A DNA stretch of 64,000 nt from Pseudomonas wadenswilerensis (GTDB lineage Bacteria > Pseudomonadota > Gammaproteobacteria > Pseudomonadales > Pseudomonadaceae). Both the position numbers and the translations under genes were made by a program. The stretch is taken from the NCBI RefSeq assembly GCF_900497695.1, contig NZ_UIDD01000013.1, positions 53,500 to 117,499 on the forward strand. Reading direction: 5' to 3'. Below the pieces are notes generated by a model, which was not told the DNA's origin, did no database searches, and worked only from the letters and a program-made list of their open reading frames with translations. Below are positions 16,841-25,036 of this stretch, piece by piece; position 1 is the first letter of the stretch; the number at the start of each line of letters is the position of its first letter.

Positions 16841-17359
16841 ATGACTGAAATGGACAGCCTGGTTATCCGTCGTGCCAGCGCACTTGATGCGCCGGCGGTG
16901 TTGAACCTCTTTGATGAAGTAATTGCCTGGTTCGTCGGCATGGGCAATGTGGGGCAGTGGGGCAGTGAACCATGGTCACAGTCACCTCGGCAGATTGAGC
17001 GGGTGACGGAAGCCTGTACGCTACCTGAGGCGTGGGTGGCAGAAGATTGCGCAGGCAGGATTTGCGCCGCATTGGTCCTGGGCGAGGCCATGCCCTATGT
17101 GCCTTGTGCTAGCGCGCCGGAGATCTATGTGAGAATGCTGATTGCCTCGCGTGATACACGGGTTCGCGGAGTGGGTCGGCGTCTGTTGGCCTTTGCCGAT
17201 GAACGCGCACGGGCTGTGGGAGTAAGTCGCTTGCGCGTGGACTGCTATGGCGGTGGGAAGAGGGCGCTGGTGCGCTTCTATGAATCCTGCGGGTATGAGC
17301 CGATTTCAGCTTTCAGCGTGGATGGCTGGCCAGGTCAGTTGCTGGGGCGTAGTTTGTGA
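16841..17359 (+). CDS. GNAT-family N-acetyltransferase
   Basis: This 172-aa protein has the GNAT fold. There is an N-terminal IRRASALDAPAVLNLF strand-helix, a central YVRMLIASRDTRVRGVGRRLL acetyl-CoA motif A (R-x-x-G-x-G/A) and a late LRVDCYGGGKRALVRFYESCGYEPI motif B. It acetylates an unknown amine. The ATG at 16841 has GAAGGGAGCA immediately upstream; a TTG at 16829 is less likely. It is convergent with the QEGLA gene, with an 18-bp gap. Confidence 0.85.
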   Translation: MTEMDSLVIRRASALDAPAVLNLFDEVIAWFVGMGNVGQWGSEPWSQSPRQIERVTEACTLPEAWVAEDCAGRICAALVLGEAMPYVPCASAPEIYVRMLIASRDTRVRGVGRRLLAFADERARAVGVSRLRVDCYGGGKRALVRFYESCGYEPISAFSVDGWPGQLLGRSL

Positions 17360-17377
17360 CGCGGGCGTTATACCGGC

Positions 17378-18646
17378 CTATGCATCGACTTCATGTTCAT
17401 CTTCAACATCCATGAACCGTTGCAGGTCGAGCACATCCAGATTGATCCGGGCGATAAAGGCCGAAAAAGCAAGACCGGCGGCGAGCCGCCGCAGGTCGCT
17501 GGCCCAGGCCGGAATAAAGGTTGGCCCCACCAACCAGCCCGACTCAAACAGCGGTGCCAAGTGCAAGGTGTCGCCCAGGCTCAGGCGCCCGGCAAACAAA
17601 TGCCCGACCAGCTCCGGGCGGTTGTCGCGGATCGCTACGCGCAGCAAAGTGTGCACGCCGAGCAGCCCAGTCAGGTACGCGGCATCCTTGGTGAACGCCG
17701 AACCACCTCGCACATTGGCGCCACGGAAAATCCGCTGCGTTGAGCGCAAGGACTCTTCCGGCGACTGGCCGGCCTTGAGAAAGCCTTCGAACACCTGGAT
17801 GAAGTCGGCGCCATCGAGCGCTTGCTGCACCGCGAGCACGCGCAAGGCGAGGCGCCGCAAGCGGTTGATGTCCATGCTGCCGGTGAGCAGTTCAGCCAGC
17901 GTGGCAATGCCTTCTTGTGTCTGGGTGGTGCGTGGCGCCCCCAGGGCCAGGCATTGGAGGTTGGGCTGGCGCGCACCGTTCTGTGCGGTGGCCACGTGCA
18001 CAAAAGCCTCGTGTTGCAGCAACTGCTGCTTGTCCAGTTCGCTGAACAAGGCACTGGCACGCAGGCGAATGCGGCTTGTTCCGGCAATGGCCTTGGCAGC
18101 CAGGCCAGGCTCAAGCTTGATGCTGATCTGGCCTGCACCAAAAAAGCGGTCCAGCTCCGGTTGCAGCCAGGCCGCAAATACATCGGCCGGAATGTCGGCA
18201 GGGCTGGGGGGAATATGGTTGCCACCCAACAGGGCGTCGGTGGTTTTCAGAAAAAAATGGGCGGCGTCCAGCATGCTCAGCTTTTGCCTGGGGTAGTAAA
18301 AGTCCGGGCGTCGGTACAGCGCCGAAGAGTACCGGGTAAATGCCGGGGTACCCATGGCCCCCAACATACGCCCGGCCGTGGCATAGCTGTGCGCGGTCCT
18401 GGCGAGAAAGCGGCCCGCCGGATGCCCCTGATCGCAATGCTCGACAAAGCTGTCCAGCGCCGCGATGTCGGCGCTGTGTTCGCGCGGCCTGAACTCGACC
18501 TTGGGCAATTGCGCCTTGCCGCTACGCCATTGGGCGAGGAAAACCTCCTCGCCCCCCTCGGGCCACGCCAGAGCATCGAGTACGCGGATCTTGCGGGCCA
18601 AGCCGGGCAATGCGGCATCGAGTTCAGATAGCGACAGCGCACTCAT
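17378..18646 (-). CDS. flavohemoglobin expression-modulating QEGLA-motif protein (DUF1704 metallopeptidase-like)
   Basis: This 422-aa protein carries the family signature. LLQHEAFVHV gives an HExxxH zinc-ligand motif, and about 30 residues later TQEGIATLAELLTG is the QEGLA motif supplying the third ligand. The family is related to eukaryotic tubulin-tyrosine carboxypeptidases (MATCAP), so peptidase activity is plausible. The family name comes from an effect on flavohemoglobin expression. The ATG at 18646 has AAGGTG seven bases upstream and is preferred to the GTG at 18655. It is a single gene with a 145-bp divergent spacer to the SnoaL-like gene at 18792. Confidence 0.85.
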   Translation of the reverse strand: MSALSLSELDAALPGLARKIRVLDALAWPEGGEEVFLAQWRSGKAQLPKVEFRPREHSADIAALDSFVEHCDQGHPAGRFLARTAHSYATAGRMLGAMGTPAFTRYSSALYRRPDFYYPRQKLSMLDAAHFFLKTTDALLGGNHIPPSPADIPADVFAAWLQPELDRFFGAGQISIKLEPGLAAKAIAGTSRIRLRASALFSELDKQQLLQHEAFVHVATAQNGARQPNLQCLALGAPRTTQTQEGIATLAELLTGSMDINRLRRLALRVLAVQQALDGADFIQVFEGFLKAGQSPEESLRSTQRIFRGANVRGGSAFTKDAAYLTGLLGVHTLLRVAIRDNRPELVGHLFAGRLSLGDTLHLAPLFESGWLVGPTFIPAWASDLRRLAAGLAFSAFIARINLDVLDLQRFMDVEDEHEVDA

Positions 18647-18791
18647 GGCATTCACCTTGAGAGTCGAAGATTCATCGTACCAGCTTAGCCCCTGCCGGGG
18701 CGTGGAGCGTCGTAGTCCGGCCGGACGATGACGCCCGTGGGCATCGACCTATCCTGTGGGCGATCCCTCCCCAGCGACAGGAGTACCACTG

Positions 18792-19268
18792 ATGGCCATT
18801 ACCCTGGACGACATTCTCGAGATCGAGCAAATCAAGCAGCTCAAGTACCGCTACTTTCGCGCGGTTGACTGCCATGACTGGGCGGCACTGGAGGAGTGCC
18901 TGGCTGAAGACCTGACCACCGCCCTGGATAGCGGCAAATACAGCTTCAACAGCCGGGCGGCCTTTATTGGAGGGCTCAAGGCGATTCTCGACCGCCCCAC
19001 GTTTCTGTGCAAACACCAGGGGCATCATCCCCAGATCGAGATCCTGGGGCCGGACACGGCCCGCGGCACCTGGTACCTGGAAGATCACGCTATCGACCTT
19101 GAGGGCGACTGGATGCTGCACGGTACCGCCTTGTACCAGGACGAGTACGTCAAGCGTGACGGGCGCTGGATAATCGTTGTGACAGGCTACCGGCGCATCT
19201 TTGAAACCGTGACGTCACCGATTCCCGCACAGCTCAAGGTTACCGCCAACCTGTTTGACCAGCGCTAA
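18792..19268 (+). CDS. SnoaL-like/NTF2-fold protein
   Basis: This 158-aa protein has the NTF2-like cone fold seen in SnoaL cyclases, limonene epoxide hydrolases and ring-hydroxylating dioxygenase beta subunits. The helix KQLKYRYFRAVDCHDWAALEECLAED is diagnostic. It is followed by the HHPQIEILGPDTARGTWYLED strand pair and DGRWIIVVTGYRR. The catalytic residue set is undetermined. The ATG has AGGAG eight bases upstream. Its stop overlaps the stop of the convergent EthD-like gene by four bases. It is related to the gene at 20187, so the region has a pair of NTF2-like enzymes around an EthD-like one. Confidence 0.85.
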   Translation: MAITLDDILEIEQIKQLKYRYFRAVDCHDWAALEECLAEDLTTALDSGKYSFNSRAAFIGGLKAILDRPTFLCKHQGHHPQIEILGPDTARGTWYLEDHAIDLEGDWMLHGTALYQDEYVKRDGRWIIVVTGYRRIFETVTSPIPAQLKVTANLFDQR

Positions 19269-19966
19269 AGGCGATACTGACTGGTGGGCAGCACGTCGAT
19301 CTTGTCGAAATCGATAAAGCGCGCACAGCTGTCCATCATGATCGCCAGGTTGCGCTGGAATTTTGCCTCATCGCCGACCGCGTCAAAGAAGGCCAGCGGA
19401 TCGGTCATCGCCGCGGGCGGGAAGCACTCTTCGACGATGGCGTCGATGGGCGGGGCGCCGTGGGTCAGCACTTGTACCACCAGATTCTGCACGTACTGGA
19501 AGTTGTCCTGGGTATCGATGGCCACTGCCGTGTGGTGGTTGCGCCAGATGTCCAGCCAGGCGTGCGGGGTCAGGCGAGGAGGGCGAGTCAGCAGGGCGAT
19601 CTGCGCGAAACCGTAGGTCCGTTCGCCGGGCGCGCAGGGAAAGCGCGTGTTGCGAATGGCTTCAGACTCACACACCAGATAGGCCGCCATACGGGCCGTT
19701 GCCTCCAGGATGAGCGTGTCAAACGGATGCCTGGCACTGGCATTGGCGCTGTCCAGCCACAGCGACAGGCTGGCATCCGGCAGAGGCCGGTTGTTCTCCT
19801 GGCGCAAACCTGCCGCGGGGGTGACGTCGGTGTCGGCCAGGTTCAGTTGCAGCCTTTGGGCACCCAGGGCCTGCAGTTGCGCGGCAAGTTCGTTGCGCAG
19901 TTGCCGGGCGAAGGTTTCGCGCGGGGTCTGCGTGTCGCGCCAGAGCAGGTAGATGACTTTTTCCAT
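19265..19966 (-). CDS. EthD-domain-like protein
   Basis: This 233-aa protein appears to contain two ferredoxin-like alpha+beta halves. The N-terminal EKVIYLLWRDTQTPRETFARQLRNE and the later PRLTPHAWLDIWRNHHTAVA match the EthD pattern of a strand then a helix with a conserved W-x-x-x-H-x-x. FQYVQNLVVQ resembles the following strand. EthD-like proteins accompany oxidases or polyketide-type pathways, often as small cyclases or accessory factors. The start at 19966 is preferred (GAAGGAA upstream); a TTG at 19975 is also possible. It lies between two SnoaL-like genes. Confidence 0.7.
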   Translation of the reverse strand: MEKVIYLLWRDTQTPRETFARQLRNELAAQLQALGAQRLQLNLADTDVTPAAGLRQENNRPLPDASLSLWLDSANASARHPFDTLILEATARMAAYLVCESEAIRNTRFPCAPGERTYGFAQIALLTRPPRLTPHAWLDIWRNHHTAVAIDTQDNFQYVQNLVVQVLTHGAPPIDAIVEECFPPAAMTDPLAFFDAVGDEAKFQRNLAIMMDSCARFIDFDKIDVLPTSQYRL

Positions 19967-20186
19967 GGCGATCAAGTTCCTTCGCAGTTGTTCAATGAAC
20001 GGGCGGGGTATCGACTCGAAGCCATGCTGGGGTCAAAGCAAAGCGACGGAATCCTCCGAACAGACTACTGAAGCGGCGATTGGCTGACGCCTGCCCAAAC
20101 GCATCGCTACAGCTAGTCCCAACAGACGATCAGCATTCGCTCGCGGCTCGATAGACTCAACTCACCCCAAGTGCGAGGTCTGCCGA

Positions 20187-20630
20187 ATGAGCCTGGAACA
20201 ACGCATTGCCCACCTGGAGGCGCTCGACGCCATTCGCCAGCTCAAGCACCGCTATTTCAATGCCTGTGACCTGAAGCAAGTGGCGGTAATCCGCGACTGC
20301 TTTGCCGAAGGCGAGATCCTGATCGACTACGGCCCGGTAGGAGTCTTTCGCGATCGCGACAGCTTCGTGGCGCTCTATCAGCAACTGGCTTGCCAGGACC
20401 GGGTGATTGACCTGCACCACGGCGCCAACCCGGAAATTCAACTGACCAGTGACGACGAAGCCCAGGGGCGCTGGGCACTGTACTACTTCAACCTGGATGG
20501 CGAGAGCGGCGCCACGCGGCAACTGGGTGGCATTTACCTGGATCGTTACCGGCGCATCGATGGGCAGTGGAAGTTGATCGAGACCTGCTTCAGCGCCCAT
20601 TCCGTGGTGGTGGGACAGGCAGGTGCCTAA
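20187..20630 (+). CDS. SnoaL-like/NTF2-fold protein
   Basis: A 147-aa NTF2-like protein with the helix RIAHLEALDAIRQLKHRYFNACD and the DLHHGANPEIQL segment. A strand pair ends GQWKLIETCFSAHSVV. It is distantly similar to the 18792 protein along its length but not a close duplicate. The ribosome site is weak (GCGAGG). A 220-bp gap before it holds nothing I recognise. It may act with the EthD-like and SnoaL-like neighbours on a small hydrophobic substrate; this is inference only. Confidence 0.85.
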   Translation: MSLEQRIAHLEALDAIRQLKHRYFNACDLKQVAVIRDCFAEGEILIDYGPVGVFRDRDSFVALYQQLACQDRVIDLHHGANPEIQLTSDDEAQGRWALYYFNLDGESGATRQLGGIYLDRYRRIDGQWKLIETCFSAHSVVVGQAGA

Positions 20631-20712
20631 ACGGCTGTACCTCCCCCCTGAGTAGCTAAACTTGGTCTATTGCCAGTATCTGCTACCCACATCGTGAAAG
20701 GAGGTGTTTGAG

Positions 20713-21198
20713 ATGCAACTCATCACGTTGAAAATCGACAAGCCGGAAGCGACGAACTTCATTTTGGGCCAGACGCACTTCATCAAGTCCGTCGAGGACA
20801 TCCACGAAGCGTTGGTAAATACCGTGCCGGGTATCCCGTTTGGCGTGGCCTTTTGTGAAGCGTCCGGCAAATGCCTGGTGCGCTGGTCCGGCACCGACAC
20901 CGCGATGATCGAACTTGCCCGGAAAAACGCACAAGCCATCGCTGCTGGCCATAGCTTCATCATTTTTCTCGGCGACGGTTTCTATCCGCTGAACGTGTTG
21001 AACACCGTCAAGATGGTTCCGGAGGTGTGCCGGATTTTTTGTGCAACCGCCAATCCCACGGAAGTGATCCTCGCCGAGACGGAACAGGGGCGCGCAATCC
21101 TGGGCGTAGTGGATGGCTTCTGTGCCGGTGGCATTGAAGGCGACGAAGACATTTTGTGGCGCAAGGGCTTGTTGCGACAGATCGGCTACAAGTTGTGA
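20713..21198 (+). CDS. adenosine-specific kinase (DUF355 family)
   Basis: This 161-aa protein matches the small adenosine-specific kinase family known from archaea and bacteria. Features are LKIDKPEATNFILGQTHFIKSVEDIHEAL, GIPFGVAFCEASG, ARKNAQAIAAGHSF and VFCATANP-type segments, then GRAILGVVDG. Members bind adenosine and are thought to phosphorylate it. There is no signal peptide. A near-perfect ribosome site (AAAGGAGGTG) precedes the ATG at 20713, implying strong expression. It stands alone and is convergent with the CorA-like gene. Confidence 0.85.
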   Translation: MQLITLKIDKPEATNFILGQTHFIKSVEDIHEALVNTVPGIPFGVAFCEASGKCLVRWSGTDTAMIELARKNAQAIAAGHSFIIFLGDGFYPLNVLNTVKMVPEVCRIFCATANPTEVILAETEQGRAILGVVDGFCAGGIEGDEDILWRKGLLRQIGYKL

Positions 21199-21327
21199 AT
21201 GAAGAGCGGGCAGGGTGGGTACACGGAGGATGCGATGAACAAATGGGCGATGTCGACTGTTCATAAGAGATCCAAACACCAGTCACGGTTTGGCTTTCGT
21301 ACAGTTTTGATCCCGCGGGGCAAGTGC

Positions 21328-22239
21328 TTATGCCATGCGCCGCAACGCCACGGCCATGGCCCCGCCGAGTACCGCCATGCCCAGCAGCAGTGCCGGGAAC
21401 GACAGCCACCAGGGCATGCCGGCGGTCATCACGCTAAACTCCGACATACCTCCGATGCTGGCCAGCAGGTTCAACGGCAGGAACACCACATTGATCAGCG
21501 TCAGATTGCGCAGGGCGTGATTCATGCCGTTGTTGGCCAGGTTTCCGCGGGCCTCGATGAGATTGGTGAAGACCTGGGCGTGGATCTTCGCCTGCTGGTA
21601 GCTCTGCTCGTTTTCGATGATCAGGTCGTTGAGCGCCTCCAGCTGGTCGGGCCCGAAGCCGTGCTTCTGGCCATGGCTGCGCAGCAGCGCCAGCACGGCA
21701 CCGTTGCTCTGAATCGCATTGACGTAATAGACCAGGCTCTCGCTCAAGCTGTACATCTGCACCAGGTGCTGGTTGTCCATGGTCCGGCCGAACTGCAGCT
21801 GGATCTCGCGGGCCACCTGCTTGACGATCCGCAGGTGGCCCAGGTAGTGATGCACGCTCTCGGCCAGCATCGCCATCAGCACTTCCAACGGCGTGCTCAT
21901 GCCGGCCTGAAGGTCCACCCTGGCGAGCAGCGAGTTGCTGGAACAGATCACCACCAGGCGTCTTTCGCTGAGCACAACGCCGAACGACGACACGTTGAAC
22001 ACCCGCCCGTCGAAGCTTTCCGGGCGCTTCCAGATCAGGAACAGGTGGTCGGGCTTGATCTCGATGCGCGCCACTTCATCTGGGTCCAGAGAGGATTCCA
22101 GAGCCTGGGCGCCAACCCCTAGGCGCTCGCACAGCCGGGACTGCTCGGCCGCGTCCGGCGCAACGCACAGCCAGACGCTGGCCTGTTCCTCGGGAGCCTC
22201 AAGGAGGGCACCGTTTTCGGTGCGAAAGCATTCGATCAT
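21328..22239 (-). CDS. CorA/ZntB-family divalent-cation transporter
   Basis: This 303-aa protein has a CorA architecture: a cytoplasmic alpha/beta funnel (residues 1-~230) and two C-terminal membrane helices. The first is LINVVFLPLNLLASIGGMSEF and the second WWLSFPALLLGMAVLGGAMAVAL. The pore-loop GMN signature is changed to GGMSEF, so Asn is replaced by Ser. This suggests altered selectivity, as in some ZntB-type members. It is one base-pair step downstream of the RimK-like gene (start 22239, RimK stop 22243) and likely cotranscribed with it. Confidence 0.85.
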   Translation of the reverse strand: MIECFRTENGALLEAPEEQASVWLCVAPDAAEQSRLCERLGVGAQALESSLDPDEVARIEIKPDHLFLIWKRPESFDGRVFNVSSFGVVLSERRLVVICSSNSLLARVDLQAGMSTPLEVLMAMLAESVHHYLGHLRIVKQVAREIQLQFGRTMDNQHLVQMYSLSESLVYYVNAIQSNGAVLALLRSHGQKHGFGPDQLEALNDLIIENEQSYQQAKIHAQVFTNLIEARGNLANNGMNHALRNLTLINVVFLPLNLLASIGGMSEFSVMTAGMPWWLSFPALLLGMAVLGGAMAVALRRMA

Positions 22240-22242
22240 CGC

Positions 22243-23823
22243 CTACCACGCCTGGCCTAGGTGTTTGCGTTCGAGCCTCTGCACGAAGGCCTGCAGCACG
22301 CGCCGGTAAAGCTCGTCGCCCAGCACGGCGTCTTCGGTGCCGGCATCGAGGTTGGGGTTGTCGTTGACTTCGATGACCAGCACGCGGTCGCCGGTTTGCT
22401 TCAGGTCCACCCCGTACAGCCCATGGCCGATGAGCCGGGCGGTGTCGACGGCCAGCTTCACCACCTCGGGCGGCGCCTGCTCCACCGGGACCGCGCGGCA
22501 CTGGCCGTTGACTTCGCCGGCCTGGGCCTTGTGGTTGTAGATCTGCCAGTGTCCCTTGGACATGAAGTACTGGCAGGCGTACAGCGCCTCTCCATTGAGT
22601 ACGCCGATGCGCCAGTCGTATTCGGTGTAGCAGTACTCCTGAGCCAATAACAGCACCGAGTGCTCGAACAGCTCCTGTGCCGCCGACACCAGCGCCTGGG
22701 CATCGGCGACTTTGATCACACCCTTCGAGAAGCAGCCGTCGGGGATCTTCAGTACCAGCGGGAAACCTAAGCGGCGGCCCACTAGTTCGAGCTCCTGCGG
22801 CCGGTCCTTGTAAAGGATTTCCGTCGCCGGCGCGCCCAGGCTGTGGCGTTTGAGCAGGTCGGCCAGATAGACCTTGTTGGTGCAGCGCAGTATGGAAGAG
22901 GGATCATCGATCACCACCAACCCTTCGCTTTCGGCCTTCTTGGCGAATCGGTAGGTGTGGTCGTCCACCCGTGTGGTTTCGCGGATGAACAACGCGTCGA
23001 ACTCGGCCAGGCGCGCGTAGTCCTTCTTCTCGATCAGGTCGACGTCGATGCCGAGCTGTCTGCCGTTCTCGATGAACTGCTCCAGCGCCCGGGCGTTGGA
23101 CGGCGGCAGCGCTTCTGCCGGGTCATGCAGGATCGCCAGGTCGAAGCGCGCCAGGCGTTTGGAGGCGGGCTGGCGCCAGATGCGGCGGTTGAAAGCGTCC
23201 AGGGCGTCGGCGAAGAAGTGCTGCTGCTCATCGCGCAGCTTGTGCAGGGTACCGGCCTTGATGCCGGCGATTTGCCAGACATCTGCGCGGCGGAATTCCA
23301 CTAGCAGGATGGGGCAGGGGAACGACTCGAACAGCTGGCGGCCGATCTCTTGCAGGGGCTCGATGGCGGTACGGCCGAAGTAAAGGGTGAGGGTGAAGGC
23401 TTCAGTGCTGCCATAGGGATGGTTGGCCAGGGCCCGCTCCAGAGTGCGCTCCAGGTCGTCAAGCCCCACGCCGTAAAGGGACTTGCGGGTCAGTTCGCTG
23501 ATCGTGCGTACCGACGGGAGCACCTTGTGTCCGCGTGCCTCGGCGAGCAAGGAGCAGTAGTAGCCCTGACCCAGGTACTTGTAGTTGCGGCACAGGTTGA
23601 TCACCTGTGTGCGCCCGGCCACGTCGTCGCTGTGTTCGAGGTAGTCCTGGGCAAGCATCAAGCTCTCGCTGGGCAGGTAGCTCGCCCAATCTTCCTTGCG
23701 TTCCACCAGTATCAGCAACCGGCTACCGGCGCGAAGTTTACTGGGTGGCTCCTCGTTAAGGGTTATTGTGGAAACTTCGGTTTTGGCCAATACTTCGGCC
23801 ACGTTGGCTTGCACCGCTGACAT
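22243..23823 (-). CDS. RimK-family ATP-grasp ligase with N-terminal extension
   Basis: This 526-aa protein has an N-terminal domain (~1-200) of RimK-associated type, containing LPSVRTISELTRKSLYG. A C-terminal ATP-grasp domain (~290-510) follows, with CTNKVYLADLLKRHSL, FPLVLKIPDGCFSKGV and the metal-binding end VIEVNDNPNLDAGTED. Ligases of this kind add amino acids, often glutamate, to a peptide or protein carboxylate. It is divergent from a GNAT-C39 peptidase fusion gene. ATP-grasp/GNAT/peptidase combinations have been discussed as amidoligase or peptide-modifying systems. The start at 23823 is the likely ATG. The substrate is unknown. Confidence 0.85.
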   Translation of the reverse strand: MSAVQANVAEVLAKTEVSTITLNEEPPSKLRAGSRLLILVERKEDWASYLPSESLMLAQDYLEHSDDVAGRTQVINLCRNYKYLGQGYYCSLLAEARGHKVLPSVRTISELTRKSLYGVGLDDLERTLERALANHPYGSTEAFTLTLYFGRTAIEPLQEIGRQLFESFPCPILLVEFRRADVWQIAGIKAGTLHKLRDEQQHFFADALDAFNRRIWRQPASKRLARFDLAILHDPAEALPPSNARALEQFIENGRQLGIDVDLIEKKDYARLAEFDALFIRETTRVDDHTYRFAKKAESEGLVVIDDPSSILRCTNKVYLADLLKRHSLGAPATEILYKDRPQELELVGRRLGFPLVLKIPDGCFSKGVIKVADAQALVSAAQELFEHSVLLLAQEYCYTEYDWRIGVLNGEALYACQYFMSKGHWQIYNHKAQAGEVNGQCRAVPVEQAPPEVVKLAVDTARLIGHGLYGVDLKQTGDRVLVIEVNDNPNLDAGTEDAVLGDELYRRVLQAFVQRLERKHLGQAW

Positions 23824-23917
23824 GAGTATTCGATCCCTGTTGAAGAAGATGCCCCTTCAATAAATCACGGGTTTTCCGACCTGTCCCGGTTCGTTACTCA
23901 AACATTACGGTGTTGCC

Positions 23918-25015
23918 ATGGTTTTTGATTTTCGCTTTGCATCGGTGGCCGATATCGATGCGCTGGTCGCCCTGGAGCAGGACTGTTTCACCCTCGATCG
24001 CCTGAGCACGCGCAGTTTCAACTGGATGGTTCGACGTGCCAATGCCTGTCTGATTGTCGCCGAGCAGCAGGGGAAACTGGCAGGCTACGCGCTGCTGCTG
24101 TTCCACCGCGGCACTTCACTGGCACGCCTGTACTCGATTGCCGTAAGCCCAGCCTGGCGCGGGCATGGCCTGGGCCAGCGGCTGCTGGAACAGGCCCAGG
24201 CCAGCGCGCTGCATCGCAATTGCGCCTGGCTTCGCCTTGAGGTGCGTACCGACAACCCGGCGGCCGTCAGTCTGTACGAGAGCAATGGCTATCAACGCTT
24301 CGCCGTGGTCGACGATTACTACGAAGACCACAGCCAGGCGCTGCGCTATGAAAAGCGTATCCTGCGCAATGCGCCGGCGCCTGCCCGGCAAGTCCCGTAC
24401 TACGCGCAAACCACCGAGTTCACCTGCGGAGCGGCCTGCCTGCTGATGGCCATGGCCGCTATCGAGCGTGGCCGGTCACTGCTGCGGACCGAAGAAATCC
24501 AGCTCTGGCGTGAGGCGACGACCATCTTCATGACCGCCGGCCACGGCGGTTGCAGCCCGCAGGGTCTTGCTCTCGCGGCCTGGCGTCGGGGGTTCGAGGT
24601 GCGCATGGTGCTCAGCCAGGCCGACTCGCTGTTTCTCGATGGCGTGCGCAGCGCGCAAAAAAAAGCCGTCATGAAGCTCGTGGAGGACGGTTTTGTCGAG
24701 GCGCTGAGTGAGACCGACGTGCAACAGGTCCTGGCGCCCGGCCTTGATGTGCGTTCGGCGCTGCAGGCGGGGTTCAGGCCGCTCGTGCTGATTAGCAGCT
24801 ACCGCTTCACGCGTCTCAAGGCACCGCACTGGATCTTGGTGACTGGCTGCGATGATGAGTTCGTGTACCTGCATGACCCCGATGTGGACCACAGCCGCCA
24901 CCGTCGCAGTCTGGATTGCCAGCACCTGCCGGTGAGCCATGCCGAGTTCGCGCGCATCAGCAGTTTCGGCAGGCAGCGGGTGAGGGCCGCCGTGTTGTTG
25001 CGCGGGCGTGGCTAA
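23918..25015 (+). CDS. GNAT acetyltransferase fused to peptidase C39-like domain
   Basis: This 365-aa protein has two domains. The first (1-~145) is a RimI-like GNAT with LARLYSIAVSPAWRGHGLGQRLLEQA as the acetyl-CoA loop and AVSLYESNGYQRF. Domain two (~155-365) resembles a C39 cysteine peptidase: the putative nucleophile Cys is in YYAQTTEFTCGAACLLMAM, and a His/Asp pair is in HWILVTGCDDEFVYLHDPD. It is divergent from the RimK-like ligase across a 94-bp gap, so the two are probably a functional pair that ligates and acetylates or cleaves a peptide. The ribosome site is weak. Confidence 0.85.
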   Translation: MVFDFRFASVADIDALVALEQDCFTLDRLSTRSFNWMVRRANACLIVAEQQGKLAGYALLLFHRGTSLARLYSIAVSPAWRGHGLGQRLLEQAQASALHRNCAWLRLEVRTDNPAAVSLYESNGYQRFAVVDDYYEDHSQALRYEKRILRNAPAPARQVPYYAQTTEFTCGAACLLMAMAAIERGRSLLRTEEIQLWREATTIFMTAGHGGCSPQGLALAAWRRGFEVRMVLSQADSLFLDGVRSAQKKAVMKLVEDGFVEALSETDVQQVLAPGLDVRSALQAGFRPLVLISSYRFTRLKAPHWILVTGCDDEFVYLHDPDVDHSRHRRSLDCQHLPVSHAEFARISSFGRQRVRAAVLLRGRG

Positions 25016-25036
25016 TGCCAGCCAGTCAAGTGTTCA

